DNA of 64,000 nucleotides from Pseudomonas rustica (GCF_018336155.1 NZ_JAGYHF010000014.1:1-64000), one strand, 5' to 3'; shown: positions 32,601 through 42,255, numbered from the stretch's first letter. Numbers and translations are program-made. Notes: generated by a model not told the origin, from the letters alone.

Positions 32601-32843
32601 TCAGGCTTCGGGGTCGTCGAGTTCACGGGCGACGTTGATGGCGGGCGAATCCTTGTGCAGGTCTGCGGCTTTGGCGCGGAGGATCTGCCATTGCTCAAGG
32701 TCAATGGCGCCTTGGCCGAGCAAGTCGTCGGCGATGCGTTGCAGATCCAGGTAGTGAGCGTCGGGGGATTGTTGCCAGTAGGTTTCGTCGTCGAACAGAC
32801 GCTGCCAGGTGGTGAGATCAGGGGGTTGCAGGTCGTCGCTCAT
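32601..32843 (-). CDS. Small hypothetical protein (80 aa)
   Basis: An 80-residue acidic protein (MSDDLQPPDLTTWQRLFDDE...AHYLDLQRIADDLLGQGAIDLEQWQILRAKAADLH). The start at 32843 follows GAGGATTGATC; a longer reading to 32897 runs into upstream sequence without a ribosome site. It looks mostly helical and soluble. It is paired with the 59-residue gene downstream. I recognise no domain. Confidence 0.6.
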   Translation of the reverse strand: MSDDLQPPDLTTWQRLFDDETYWQQSPDAHYLDLQRIADDLLGQGAIDLEQWQILRAKAADLHKDSPAINVARELDDPEA

Positions 32844-32906
32844 GATCAATCCTCGACAGGTTTCTCTATAGAGGACACCACAGCAACCCGAGTTCAAACC
32901 GATCCG

Positions 32907-32987
32907 TGTAGGAGCTGCCGAAGGCTGCGATCTTTTGATTGTTTAACCAGCGAGATCAAAAGATCGCAGCCTTCGGCAGCTCCTACA
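32907..32987. repeat. REP inverted pair (TGTAGGAGCTGC type)
   Basis: Two perfect opposing arms with GCTGCCGAAGGCTGCGATCT and its complement, spaced by a short loop, upstream of the small-protein pair and 3' of nothing transcribed toward it. Confidence 0.85.
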
Positions 32988-33024
32988 GGGTTTTGTGGTG
33001 TTTGGGGGCAATCAGCAAATCCAT

Positions 33025-33110
33025 TGTGGGAGCGGGCTTGCTCGCGAAAGCGGTGGGTCAGTCACCGGAATAGCCGGGATGACGCCTTCGCGAGCAAGCC
33101 CGCTCCCACA
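33025..33110. repeat. REP inverted pair (TGTGGGAGCGGGC type)
   Basis: TGTGGGAGCGGGCTTGCTCG and its reverse complement about 40 bp apart, at the 3' end of the minus-strand lipocalin-like gene. Confidence 0.85.
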
Positions 33111-33127
33111 GGGGTTGTAGGTGGCCG

Positions 33128-34195
33128 TTAGTAGCCGGTCATTTCCAGGTAGCCCTGGCCTGGGTGACTGCCAGTGATGTTCACCGGGCCTTCCCAGTAG
33201 GGGATGCGCAGGTTCATCCACGCTTTGGGGTTGAGCGCGTTGACCTGAATATCGAGGTGTTTGTCGGGGATGCTGATCACCCAGCGGATCGGCATTTTGC
33301 GCCCGGCGACGTTGACGGTGTCTTGCGGTGTGAGGGCGATCTGATCGCCGCTCAGGGTTTGCGTCTGGCCATCGGCAGCGATCCAGGTGCCGGTCAGGTA
33401 AGGCGCGCCATCCTTCTGGCGGGTGCGAAAGAGCATGACCTTTTCACCACTGTCCAGATGCAACGAGAGCCAGTCCCAGCCCGTCTGGTTGGCACTCAGC
33501 GGTTGGCTGCTCCACTCGCGATCAAGCCACGCCGGGCCGCTGACGGTGTAGGTCTGCCCGTCGATCTGCAACGTACCGTTGGCCTGAAAAAACGGCTGAC
33601 TGTAGTAATACGACGCCTGCCCTTCTGCGGATTTGCGGCTGAAGCCTTTGTCACCCTGCAACACCAACGGGCGATTGGCGGTGAGGTGTAGTTGATAGGC
33701 GAAGTCTTTGTCGCGAGCGCTGAGCTGTAAATCGCTCAAGGGATCGGCAGCCTGACTGCTAAACCGCCAATCATCGATCCACGCCTCAAACGGCGCCACG
33801 CGAACGCCGGCCTGGCCCACGCCACCGCGCGCATAACGTTCGGCGGCGTGATGTGCAGACGCCGACGTCACCGCCGCATGCCCCAGCCAGATCACCTGAT
33901 TGCTCCACCCCGCTTGCTCCGGCACGGGTTTCAGGGCGCTGCGAAACAACGTCCATTGCACGCCGAACTGATTGCCCTGCCGATCCTTGAGATTGGCGGT
34001 GACGTACCACCACTCGATGCGAAAACCATCATGCGCGCCGTGATCCGCTGGAAAGCTGAACACCCGCCCCGGCACCACCGCTGTGTACGCCTCAGCCTTA
34101 TCGCCCATCCCGGCAAAGCCCTTCTGCTCAGGCGCCGGTTGATCGCAACCGCCGAGCAGCAGCGCGAGCATCAGCACCACGCGGTTAATCCTCAT
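33128..34195 (-). CDS. Lipocalin-like/AttH-type lipoprotein (CrtC-like domain)
   Basis: A 355-residue predicted lipoprotein: the signal ends in the lipobox LLGGC (Cys17). The mature part is an AttH/CrtC (hydroxyneurosporene-synthase-like) lipocalin fold, with FSFPADHGAHDGFRIEWWYVTANL at the start, GPAWLDREWSSQPL in the middle, WDWLSLHLDSGEKVMLFRTR and a C-terminal IRWVISIPDKHLDIQVNALNP. It overlaps the permease gene by 11 bp (ATG 34195). In AttEFGH-type systems such a protein is the extracytoplasmic partner of the ABC transporter, possibly handling a lipid. It is not expected to act on carotenoids here, since no carotenoid genes are present. Confidence 0.85.
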   Translation of the reverse strand: MRINRVVLMLALLLGGCDQPAPEQKGFAGMGDKAEAYTAVVPGRVFSFPADHGAHDGFRIEWWYVTANLKDRQGNQFGVQWTLFRSALKPVPEQAGWSNQVIWLGHAAVTSASAHHAAERYARGGVGQAGVRVAPFEAWIDDWRFSSQAADPLSDLQLSARDKDFAYQLHLTANRPLVLQGDKGFSRKSAEGQASYYYSQPFFQANGTLQIDGQTYTVSGPAWLDREWSSQPLSANQTGWDWLSLHLDSGEKVMLFRTRQKDGAPYLTGTWIAADGQTQTLSGDQIALTPQDTVNVAGRKMPIRWVISIPDKHLDIQVNALNPKAWMNLRIPYWEGPVNITGSHPGQGYLEMTGY

Positions 34196-36653
34196 GGGCA
34201 AACGTCCTCAACAAATCCGCCGGTTGCGTGCGGTACAGCGAATACAGCGGCCATGCCGAAGCCAATAATGTCGCCAGCAACGCCAACCCCATCAGTTGCA
34301 GCAGTTGCCACGGGAACACCCGCAACGGCAGGCGCCAGCCAAACGCCTGCACGTTGATCACCGCGTCCAGGCACCACGCCAGCGCAATCCCCAGCGGCAA
34401 TGCCAATACCAGCGTCAGCACCGCCAGCAGCCAGGTTTGACCGAGGTTGAGCAGCATCAACTGTTTGCGCGTCACGCCCAGCGCCCACAGCGGCGCGAGT
34501 TGACCGAGGCGACTCTGACTCTGGGTCAGCAGGCTGATAAACAGCGCCACGCCAGCGACCGCGAGGGTCAGACTGTTCAGCGCCGCCGTCGCCGCGAAGG
34601 TGCGTTCGAACACTTGAACCGACCAGCCCTTGAGCCGCGCCTGATCGACGATGCGGCTGTCATCCAGCTGAAACCGCGTCTGCAACGCGCTCAACAGCGT
34701 CGGGATATTTTTCGGCTCGATACGCAGGTTAAAGCGGTTCGGCGTCAGTTGCGGCCAGCCGCGCAATAGGTGATTGACGTTGACCAGCAGGTGCCCTTTC
34801 GGATTGCCGTAATCGGCGTAGATGCCGACGATGCGCGGCGACCATGGGCCGTTGGGCGTGGGGATCGTCAGGTGCTGGCCGGCCTGCAGTTTCAGGCGAC
34901 GAGCGAGTTGTTCGCTGAGCATCACCGCATCGTCCGTCGCCAAATGGCCCCATGGATCGCTGCCGCTGGAATCGAGCAACGGCCAGTGCTCGCGATAATG
35001 CGGGTGATCGATCACGCCAAAGACATCCGCCGGCCAGCCTTGCAGCGTCACCGACACCTGCCAGTTGGGTAGCACCGCTGCGACGTTCGGCTGTTGCCGC
35101 AGCCAGCTGTACATTTCGCGGGACTGCGCCGGATTGCTCGGGTTGATATAGAGCTCGGCGCTCAGACGTTGTTCGAGCCAATCGTTGAAGGTCTGGCGAA
35201 AACCCGAGGTCATGCTGCCGGCGCCGATGTTGGCGGCAAGCGCCAACAGCAACGCCATCAGCGCCAGACTCAGCGCCGGTAATTGCTGCCGGCAGTCGGC
35301 GAGAAACCACTGACCGAGCACCGAACGACTGCGCCCGAGCAATTGATTGAGTATCGCGCTGAGCAACACCGGCAACGCCAGCGCGGCGCCGAGCAGCAAC
35401 CCAGCCATCAACACAAAACCGCTGGCCAGGCTGTCACCCCAGATCAACGCAGCCAGTGCAATCGCAAGCAGCACTGCCGCCAACCAACCTTGCCGCCGCA
35501 ACCAGCGCGCATATTGCTGATGCCAGGCTTGCGGATCGGCCACGGCCAACAGTGGCAATCGTGCCGCGCGCAGCAGGCTGTTGCCGCCGGCGAGCAAGGC
35601 GCCGAACAGGCTTAAACCGATGCCGCTGAACCACCACCAAGGGCTCAGGCGCAACTGCCCCGCCACTTCCGCGCCGTACAAACCGCGCAGGCTGGCGGCG
35701 ACATCCGGCAGCAGCACGCTGGCCAGCCAATAGCCGCTGATCACGCCGAACACTCCGCCGATCAGCGCCAGCATGCCCAACTCAACGATCAGGCAAAGGA
35801 TCAACATTCGCGCGCTGACACCGCAGGCGCGCAACGTGCGCAGCAGGCCCCGACGCTGCTCCAATGCGAGGCCAATCGCCGCGTGGACGATGAACAAGCC
35901 AACCAGAAACGAGAGAAATCCCAAGGCATCAAGGTTGAGATGAAAGCTCTCGGTCAGCCGCGCCAGATTGTTTTCCTCGCCGCTGCTTTTCAGCTGCAAC
36001 TGACCTGTGAACGAGGCCGGCAACTCGGCGTGAAAGTCCTTGGGCAGCAACAGCCGTGACAGTTGCCCCGGCTGTTCGAGCAGGGTTTGCGCGATACCGA
36101 TGTCGACCAGCAACACACCGGGCGCCATGTCCTTTTGCATTCGCAGCGGCGGCAAGACCAAGCCGTTGACTGTCTGCGGCGTGGCGCCCTCTGCGAGGTT
36201 CAAGGCCTGCAAGGTATCCGGGGAAATCCATGTGCTGCCGGGTGGCGAGAAGAACTCGACGATGCGCTCGATCGGCATGGCCTGCCCGGCCACCGCCGAG
36301 TCCGTCGGCAGCGATACCGGCTCGATGCCCATCAATTGCAGCCGCTGATTTTCGTGATCCTTGAGGATCAAACGGCCCTGCAACAGCGGCGACACCGGCC
36401 AACCCTGTCGACGCAGATCGACAAACCATTGCTGAGTGAACGTTGCGCCGCTCGGCGTGCTCAGGCTGGCCTGCGGTTCGCCGCCGATCATCTGGCTGGC
36501 GCGGGCGTAGCTGTCGCGGGCCTGACTGTTCAGCGCTTCGACGCCGGTCAGCAAACTGGTCGCCAGCCACAACCCGGTCAGCACACTGAAAAACTGCACC
36601 GGATGGCGCCGCCAATGGCTGAGCAGCGCGCGCAGGGTCTGGCGAAAAACCAT
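34185..36653 (-). CDS. FtsX-like ABC transporter permease (AttF/G type)
   Basis: An 822-residue permease with the MacB-periplasmic plus FtsX arrangement: an N-terminal helix (residues 15-35), a periplasmic domain to about 240, a three-helix FtsX block (about 245-370), further helices near 390-480, a second periplasmic part, and a final FtsX block (about 690-815, ending LYSLYRTQPADLLR). The two FtsX halves suggest a fused AttF-AttG. ATG 36653 overlaps the ATPase stop (TGATG). With the ATPase and lipoprotein it forms an exporter or lipid-extraction machine of the LolCDE/MacB class; the cargo is unknown. Confidence 0.9.
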   Translation of the reverse strand: MVFRQTLRALLSHWRRHPVQFFSVLTGLWLATSLLTGVEALNSQARDSYARASQMIGGEPQASLSTPSGATFTQQWFVDLRRQGWPVSPLLQGRLILKDHENQRLQLMGIEPVSLPTDSAVAGQAMPIERIVEFFSPPGSTWISPDTLQALNLAEGATPQTVNGLVLPPLRMQKDMAPGVLLVDIGIAQTLLEQPGQLSRLLLPKDFHAELPASFTGQLQLKSSGEENNLARLTESFHLNLDALGFLSFLVGLFIVHAAIGLALEQRRGLLRTLRACGVSARMLILCLIVELGMLALIGGVFGVISGYWLASVLLPDVAASLRGLYGAEVAGQLRLSPWWWFSGIGLSLFGALLAGGNSLLRAARLPLLAVADPQAWHQQYARWLRRQGWLAAVLLAIALAALIWGDSLASGFVLMAGLLLGAALALPVLLSAILNQLLGRSRSVLGQWFLADCRQQLPALSLALMALLLALAANIGAGSMTSGFRQTFNDWLEQRLSAELYINPSNPAQSREMYSWLRQQPNVAAVLPNWQVSVTLQGWPADVFGVIDHPHYREHWPLLDSSGSDPWGHLATDDAVMLSEQLARRLKLQAGQHLTIPTPNGPWSPRIVGIYADYGNPKGHLLVNVNHLLRGWPQLTPNRFNLRIEPKNIPTLLSALQTRFQLDDSRIVDQARLKGWSVQVFERTFAATAALNSLTLAVAGVALFISLLTQSQSRLGQLAPLWALGVTRKQLMLLNLGQTWLLAVLTLVLALPLGIALAWCLDAVINVQAFGWRLPLRVFPWQLLQLMGLALLATLLASAWPLYSLYRTQPADLLRTFAHED

Positions 36654-37306
36654 CACGTCAGCCGACCTTTGGACAGCACCACGCGCTGCGCCAATTGCGC
36701 TGCGACCCGCTGACTGTGAGTAACCATCAACAAAGTGGTCGGCGTGTCATCGAGCAATTCGAGCAACAGCCGCAGGACTTCATCGCTGGTCGCTTCGTCG
36801 AGGCTGCCGGTCGGTTCATCGGCCAGCAGCAATTTCGGCTGCGACGCCAGCGCCCGGCCCAACGCGACGCGCTGTTGCTGGCCACCGGAAAGCTGTTCCG
36901 GATAGCGTTTGAGCAGATCGCCAAGGCCTAAGCGCTGCACCAGATGCGCCTGCCAGCGCGGCTCGTGGCGCCCGGCGAGTCGCGCTTGAAACGCCAGATT
37001 GTCCTCAACGCGCAAACTGCCGATCAGGTTGAACTGCTGGAACACCAGACCGATTTCAGTACGCCGCCAGTTCGCCAGTTGCGCCTCGTTCATCTCCTCC
37101 AGCCGATGCTCGCCGCTGCGGATGCTGCCGCGATCGACCTTGTCCAGACCGGCCACCAGGTGCAGCAAAGTGCTTTTGCCACTGCCCGATTCGCCCATCA
37201 GCGCCAGGCTGCTGCCAGCCTCCAGCGTCAGGTCGACGCCTTGCAGCACCGGCAAGGAGCCCTGGGGGGTGGCGTAGCTTTTGAAGACGTTGCGAACCTC
37301 AAGCAT
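36653..37306 (-). CDS. ABC transporter ATP-binding protein (LolD/AttE-like)
   Basis: A 217-residue ATPase with all motifs: Walker A GESGSGKST (about 38-46), Q-loop VFQQFNLIGSL, signature LSGGQQQRVALGRAL, Walker B LLLADEPTGSLD and switch histidine in LLMVTHSQRVA. Its sequence is of the LolD/MacB group, which drive mechanotransmission rather than translocation through the membrane. First gene of a three-gene minus-strand operon; a divergent alkylsulfatase lies 138 bp away. Confidence 0.92.
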   Translation of the reverse strand: MLEVRNVFKSYATPQGSLPVLQGVDLTLEAGSSLALMGESGSGKSTLLHLVAGLDKVDRGSIRSGEHRLEEMNEAQLANWRRTEIGLVFQQFNLIGSLRVEDNLAFQARLAGRHEPRWQAHLVQRLGLGDLLKRYPEQLSGGQQQRVALGRALASQPKLLLADEPTGSLDEATSDEVLRLLLELLDDTPTTLLMVTHSQRVAAQLAQRVVLSKGRLT

Positions 37307-37444
37307 GGCGAAACCTGATCAATGAACCTGCGCCAAGGATAGCGGCCCTGAATGGTTTTTGTCCGTTGACGATCACCGCCGCGCCAGAGCGCCGCCCTAC
37401 CCTCTGAAACTGGTTCACCCATAACGATAAAAACCGGAGACGCC

Positions 37445-39418
37445 ATGCAACGTTTCACTTTGAGCCCCCGCGGCCTGTTGGCCTGCCTGATCACCGCGTG
37501 TCTGAGCCAGTCGGTGCTCGCTGCCGACGCGCCCGTCGCCCCCAGCGCACAGACCATCGCCAGCAACGCCGCTGTTCTGAAGCAACTGCCCTTCAGCGAC
37601 CGCACCGATTTCGAATCCATCAGCAAAGGCCTGATCGCGCCGTTCAAGGGTCAGATCAAGGACGCCAGCGGCAAGGTCATCTGGGACGTGCAGGCCTACG
37701 ACTTCCTCGCCAAGGATCAAGCACCAGAGTCGGTAAACCCGAGCCTGTGGCGACTGGCCCAGCTCAATGCGCACGCCGGTCTGTTTGAAGTCAGCCCGAA
37801 GTTGTATCAGGTGCGCGGTCTCGATCTGGCCAACATGACCATCATCGAAGGTGACGACGGGCTGATCATCATCGACCCGCTGACCATGGCCGAAACCGCC
37901 AAAGCCGCGCTGGATCTGTACTACGCTAACCGTCCGCACAAACCGGTGGTCGCCGTCATTTACAGCCACACCCACGTCGACCATTTCGGCGGCGTGCGCG
38001 GGGTGATCGACGAGGCGGATGTGAAGGCTGGCAAGGTCAAGGTGTTCGCCCCGGCCGGGTTTATGGAGCACGTGATGAGCGAAAACGTGATGGCCGGCAA
38101 CGCCATGAGCCGTCGCGCGCAGTACCAGTTCGGCAGCCTGTTGCCGCGCGGTGAAAACGGTCAGGTCGATGCCGGTCTGGGCAAGAGTTCGCCAACCGGC
38201 GGCACGGTCACGCTGATCCCGCCGACCGATTTGATCGCCAAGGAGCTGGAGACCCGCACCATCGCCGGCATTCAATTTGAGTTCCAGCTGACGCCGGGCA
38301 CCGAAGCACCGGCGGAAATGAACATGTATCTGCCGGAGCTGAAAGCACTGTGCATGGCCGAAAACGCCACGCAGATGATGCACAACGTCCTCACCCCGCG
38401 CGGCGCGCAAGTGCGTGACGCCAAGGCCTGGTCGCAATACCTCGACGACAGCCTGGCGCGCTACGGCGACAAGGCTGACGTGCTGTTCGCCCAGCACAAC
38501 TGGCCGACCTGGGGCGGCGAGCGGATTCGTACGTTCCTTGCCGACCAGCGCGACATGTACGCGTTCCTCAATGACCGCACCTTGCACCTGCTCAATCAGG
38601 GCCTGACGCCACAGGAAATAGCCGACACCATCACCAAACTGCCGGGCTCGCTCGACCAGAAGTGGTACACCCGTGGCTACTACGGTTCGCTGAGTTTCAA
38701 CACCCGCGCGGTGTATCAGCGCTACATGGGTTTCTACGACGGCAACCCGGCCAACCTCAATCCGCTGCCGCCGGTGGACACCGCCAAACGCACGGTCGAG
38801 GCCATGGGCGGCGGCGCGGCAGTGCTCGATAAAATGCGCAAAGCCATGGCCAGCGGTGACTATCGCTGGGCGGCACAGTTGGGCAATCAGTTGTTATTCG
38901 CCGAGCCGGACAACGCCGAGGCGCACAAAGCGCAGGCCGAAACGCTGGAGCAATTGGGTTATCAAAGCGAGAACGCCACCTGGCGCAACATGTACCTGAC
39001 TGGCGCGATGGAACTGCGCAACGGCGTGCCGCCCCATGCGGGCACGTCGGTGTCGGTGGACATGGTGCGGGCGATGAGCCCGGAAATGTTCTTTGATTAT
39101 CTGGCGGTGCGGCTGGACAGCGACAAGGCTGTGAATCACGACCTGACGTTGAACTGGACGTTCGAGGACTTGCAGAAAGACTTTAATCTGACCTTGCGCA
39201 ACGGTGTGCTGACGCATCGGGCCGGGCTCAATCCAGCGGCGGATGCGAGTGTCAGTTTAAGCAAAGACACGCTGGAGAAGATCAGCCTCAAGCAACTGGA
39301 TTTCCCGACGGCGATGCAGAAAGGCTTGATCAAGTTGCAAGGCAACGGCAAGAAACTGGGCGAGTTGATGGGCAGCCTGGATACGTTTGGGCCGCAGTTC
39401 AATATCGTTACGCCTTAA
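37445..39418 (+). CDS. Alkyl/aryl sulfatase (SdsA1-like, metallo-beta-lactamase fold)
   Basis: A 657-residue secreted class III sulfatase. The signal peptide ends near residue 26 (SQSVLAADA). The zinc motif HTHVDHFGG gives His175, His177, Asp179 and His180; glutamates in AEMNMYLPELKALCMAEN supply the rest, followed by an alkylsulfatase dimerisation domain (about 390-530) and a C-terminal SCP2-like domain that binds the alkyl chain. SdsA1 of P. aeruginosa hydrolyses SDS and similar primary alkyl sulfates. It has its own promoter region in a 138-bp divergent gap; no dedicated regulator is adjacent. Confidence 0.93.
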   Translation: MQRFTLSPRGLLACLITACLSQSVLAADAPVAPSAQTIASNAAVLKQLPFSDRTDFESISKGLIAPFKGQIKDASGKVIWDVQAYDFLAKDQAPESVNPSLWRLAQLNAHAGLFEVSPKLYQVRGLDLANMTIIEGDDGLIIIDPLTMAETAKAALDLYYANRPHKPVVAVIYSHTHVDHFGGVRGVIDEADVKAGKVKVFAPAGFMEHVMSENVMAGNAMSRRAQYQFGSLLPRGENGQVDAGLGKSSPTGGTVTLIPPTDLIAKELETRTIAGIQFEFQLTPGTEAPAEMNMYLPELKALCMAENATQMMHNVLTPRGAQVRDAKAWSQYLDDSLARYGDKADVLFAQHNWPTWGGERIRTFLADQRDMYAFLNDRTLHLLNQGLTPQEIADTITKLPGSLDQKWYTRGYYGSLSFNTRAVYQRYMGFYDGNPANLNPLPPVDTAKRTVEAMGGGAAVLDKMRKAMASGDYRWAAQLGNQLLFAEPDNAEAHKAQAETLEQLGYQSENATWRNMYLTGAMELRNGVPPHAGTSVSVDMVRAMSPEMFFDYLAVRLDSDKAVNHDLTLNWTFEDLQKDFNLTLRNGVLTHRAGLNPAADASVSLSKDTLEKISLKQLDFPTAMQKGLIKLQGNGKKLGELMGSLDTFGPQFNIVTP

Positions 39419-39422
39419 GGTC

Positions 39423-39498
39423 AAAAGATCGCAGCCTTCGGCAGCTCCTACAGGTGATTGCATTCCTCTGTAGGAGCTGCCGCAGGCTGCGATCTTTT
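39423..39498. repeat. REP inverted pair between convergent genes
   Basis: AAAAGATCGCAGCCTTCGGC and its opposing arm fill the 84-bp gap between the convergent sulfatase and DUF1254 genes. Confidence 0.85.
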
Positions 39499-39502
39499 GC
39501 TT

Positions 39503-40879
39503 CTAAATAACCTCAACCACCGGCATCCGCCATTTCTGCTCAACCACTTCTTGCTTCGGCCCATACAAGCGCAAAATCACGTTAAACGCCCCGTTCTGCG
39601 GCGTCGGTAGCCAATTGCTCTCCTGCCCCGCCCCAGGAGAATTCGCCTGCATCCACAACGTCAGCCCACCATCCGCATCGCGCTGCAATTGATCGCGACT
39701 GCTCAAACAATACCGATCAAGCGGATTCGCCACCAACTGCCGATCCGGCAAGTCATACAACGTCAGCGACCAGAACTCGCTGGCCGGCGGCAATTGCCCC
39801 GGTGCAAAACGCAGACGATAACGCCGGCCGCCCTGCAACGGTTGCCCTTGATTATCCAGTCGGCTGCCAGCGTAAAACGCCTCCTCAACACTGTTGCCGT
39901 AAATCCCCAGATACGCCCCGACCGCGCGATTCAGATAATTGCCATGCATTGCCTCACGGTTACCAAACAGGCCAAGCGTGGAGCGTGTTTGCGCGGCGGT
40001 CTCTTGCAGTTGCGCTTGCGCCAGTTTGATTCCGGCGGCGATCGCTTGCTGCTTTTCGACCGGCAGCACGGCGAAGTCGAACGCCTGCCCCGGCACAATG
40101 CCGATCCGTGCGAAGCGTTCGCGCAATGCTTGTTCTGCAGGTTGAGTCGGGCACAGCGCAAGGATCTGATTAAGCACTGCGATAAACGACGGCCCCAACC
40201 CGGTTTTGCTCTCCCACGCCGGCCAGTCAATCGCCGGCGCGGCCAGCGGGCCCGGGCTGCCGCTGTATTCATGCAACCCACGTAAACGGTATTGCTGCTG
40301 CAACGCACGCACTGCTGGCATGTCGTCGGCGTTCTTCAACCCGGTACGCCCGAGCAGCATGACGATCTCGGTTTCGCTGCGCAGCACGGCTTTGATGCCC
40401 TTCGGCACCGGCCCCTGCCAGTTCGGCCCGGCGATCAGATAATCCCCTGCCTCGCGTCCGGTGCTGAGCACGCCGACATAGGCAAAGTTATGCGTGTACT
40501 GATCGACCAGTTGATGCACGTAATAACGATCGGCATCCACCGCCGGCACGCTCAACACTTGCGGCTCAGTGCGCAGATCGAGCCAGGCCCAGGAGTAAGG
40601 CGTGTCGTTGTTCGGCGTGACGATTTCGCGATTGGCCGGGGTGTAGAGCTGGCTGTAATGGCGGAAACGATTGAAGCCGCCGACGTACTCCGCCGCGCTC
40701 GGATCAAGCAGTTGTTTCTCCATCGTCTGGTAATGCATCAGCATCGGAAAAGCGTAGATCCACGCCTCTTGCGCGACCGCTTGGGTTTCATCGGCCAGCA
40801 ACCAGCGCGGCATCATCAGCCCTCCTCCGAGCACACTCATGCCACCCAACATCTGGCGACGATTGATCGTCAGACTCAT
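39503..40879 (-). CDS. DUF1254/DUF1214 domain protein, second copy
   Basis: A 458-residue exported protein. The N-terminus MSLTINRRQMLGGMSVLGGG has an RR followed by a hydrophobic core, resembling a Tat signal. DUF1254 covers about residues 35-180 (AQEAWIYAFPMLMHYQTM, NNDTPYSWAWLDLRTEPQVLSVP, DRYYVHQLVDQYTHNFAYVG) and DUF1214 the C-terminal third (LPPASEFWSLTLYDLPDRQLVANPLDRY, the QANSPG line and NWLPTPQNGAFNVILRLYGP). Function of the family is unknown. ATGA overlap with the upstream paralogue indicates one operon. Confidence 0.85.
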   Translation of the reverse strand: MSLTINRRQMLGGMSVLGGGLMMPRWLLADETQAVAQEAWIYAFPMLMHYQTMEKQLLDPSAAEYVGGFNRFRHYSQLYTPANREIVTPNNDTPYSWAWLDLRTEPQVLSVPAVDADRYYVHQLVDQYTHNFAYVGVLSTGREAGDYLIAGPNWQGPVPKGIKAVLRSETEIVMLLGRTGLKNADDMPAVRALQQQYRLRGLHEYSGSPGPLAAPAIDWPAWESKTGLGPSFIAVLNQILALCPTQPAEQALRERFARIGIVPGQAFDFAVLPVEKQQAIAAGIKLAQAQLQETAAQTRSTLGLFGNREAMHGNYLNRAVGAYLGIYGNSVEEAFYAGSRLDNQGQPLQGGRRYRLRFAPGQLPPASEFWSLTLYDLPDRQLVANPLDRYCLSSRDQLQRDADGGLTLWMQANSPGAGQESNWLPTPQNGAFNVILRLYGPKQEVVEQKWRMPVVEVI

Positions 40880-42225
40880 GGCTCGACTCTCGCAATCGTC
40901 GGCAACTGATAACTGCCATCCAGCGCAGCGGCTTTCGGCAGGTACAAACGCAGCAGCAGGTTGAACGGGCCTTGTGGCGTCGGCAGCCAGTTGCCTTGCT
41001 CGGCCTGTGCCGGCGCGTCCGGTTGCAGAAGCAGCGTGAGGCCGCCGTCGGCGTCGTAGTGCAAATCGGCGCTGCGATCGCCCAAGGCGTAACGCCCGAT
41101 GGCATTGCTCGCCAGCAATTGAGTTTTGCCGTCGTACAGGGTCAGCGACCAGAAGGCGTTCACCGGCGGTAACTGCCCGGCGGGGAAATGCAGGCGATAG
41201 GTCTGGCGACCGTCGAGCAACTGGCCTTCGGCATCGTGCAGGGCCATCGGGTAAACCGCTTCGACCGCGTCATTTGCGTAGATGTAGCGCCAGGCGACGG
41301 CCGCGCGGGTCAGGTCATCGTCAGCGAATTTGCCGATGTTGGTCGGTGATGGAAACCAGCCGTTCTGTTCTTTCGACAGTTGGCTGGAGGCGATGCGAAC
41401 CTGCTCGCGGCCGGCTTCAGCGCCTTCTGCGATGGCTTGGCGAAGGGTATCGGCCGGGGCGAACGCGCTGCCGGGCAGAACGCCAATCGCGGCGAATCGA
41501 GCGAGTTTGGCCTGCTCGCTGGGCGTCCATTGATGCAGCGGTGCCAAGGCATTAAAGGTGTTGAACAGGGCCTGCGCTTCGCCGTGTTTGGTGTCCAGAT
41601 ACGCCGGGAGATGCAACGGCGCAGGTGCGTCAGGTGCAACGCTGTTGGTGGCGCGGGACAACGGCTGCAGGGCATAACCCATCAGCACTTTGGCGGCGTC
41701 TTTTTGATCGGCCTCGCCTTTGACTTCGGTGCGCCCAAGCAAAAACACCACGCGACTTGGCGAACGAATCACGCCGTTGAAACCCGTCGGCGCTGCACCC
41801 TTCCAGTCCGGCCCGACAATCAGATAACGCCCGGCCTGATTGCCGGTGGCGCGGGTGCCGATGTAGTCGAGGTTGTCGGTGCGCAGGTCGACCAACTGGA
41901 AGCTGTAGTAGCGATCCTCGATCGCCGGCACTTGCAGCACCATCGGCTCGGCGCGCAGGTCGAGCAAGGCGCGGGAGTAGAAGGTGTCGTTGTTCGGCGA
42001 GACGACTTTGTTGTCTTGCGGGCCGAGCAGACGCGGTTCGCTGTAGAGGCGATTGGACGGCAGTTTGGCGTTGATCGCGGTGAGTACTTTGTCGTGTTCG
42101 ACGGTGGCGTAGGCGAAGACGTAAGCCTCTTGTGCGAGGGCTTTGGCCTGGCTCACATCAAGGTCAGCAGCGTGAACGGTGCCGAGGCTGGCGCCGACCG
42201 CTAGAGCACAAATCCAGTGACGCAT
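40876..42225 (-). CDS. DUF1254/DUF1214 domain protein, first copy
   Basis: A 449-residue paralogue of the next gene, with a Sec signal (MRHWICALAVGASLGTVHAAD) instead of the Tat-like one. Matching blocks are AQEAYVFAYATVEHDKVL, NNDTFYSRALLDLRAEPMVLQVP, RYYSFQLVDLRTDNLDYIG, and C-terminal LPPVNAFWSLTLYDGKTQLLASNAIGRY and NWLPTPQGPFNLLLRLYLP. ATG 42225 has GGAGA upstream; a longer reading to 42306 runs into a REP and is rejected. The two copies may form a heteromeric periplasmic complex, but that is inference only. Confidence 0.85.
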   Translation of the reverse strand: MRHWICALAVGASLGTVHAADLDVSQAKALAQEAYVFAYATVEHDKVLTAINAKLPSNRLYSEPRLLGPQDNKVVSPNNDTFYSRALLDLRAEPMVLQVPAIEDRYYSFQLVDLRTDNLDYIGTRATGNQAGRYLIVGPDWKGAAPTGFNGVIRSPSRVVFLLGRTEVKGEADQKDAAKVLMGYALQPLSRATNSVAPDAPAPLHLPAYLDTKHGEAQALFNTFNALAPLHQWTPSEQAKLARFAAIGVLPGSAFAPADTLRQAIAEGAEAGREQVRIASSQLSKEQNGWFPSPTNIGKFADDDLTRAAVAWRYIYANDAVEAVYPMALHDAEGQLLDGRQTYRLHFPAGQLPPVNAFWSLTLYDGKTQLLASNAIGRYALGDRSADLHYDADGGLTLLLQPDAPAQAEQGNWLPTPQGPFNLLLRLYLPKAAALDGSYQLPTIARVEP

Positions 42226-42255
42226 AAACAATCTCCAGACAGAAAACAAATCCCC

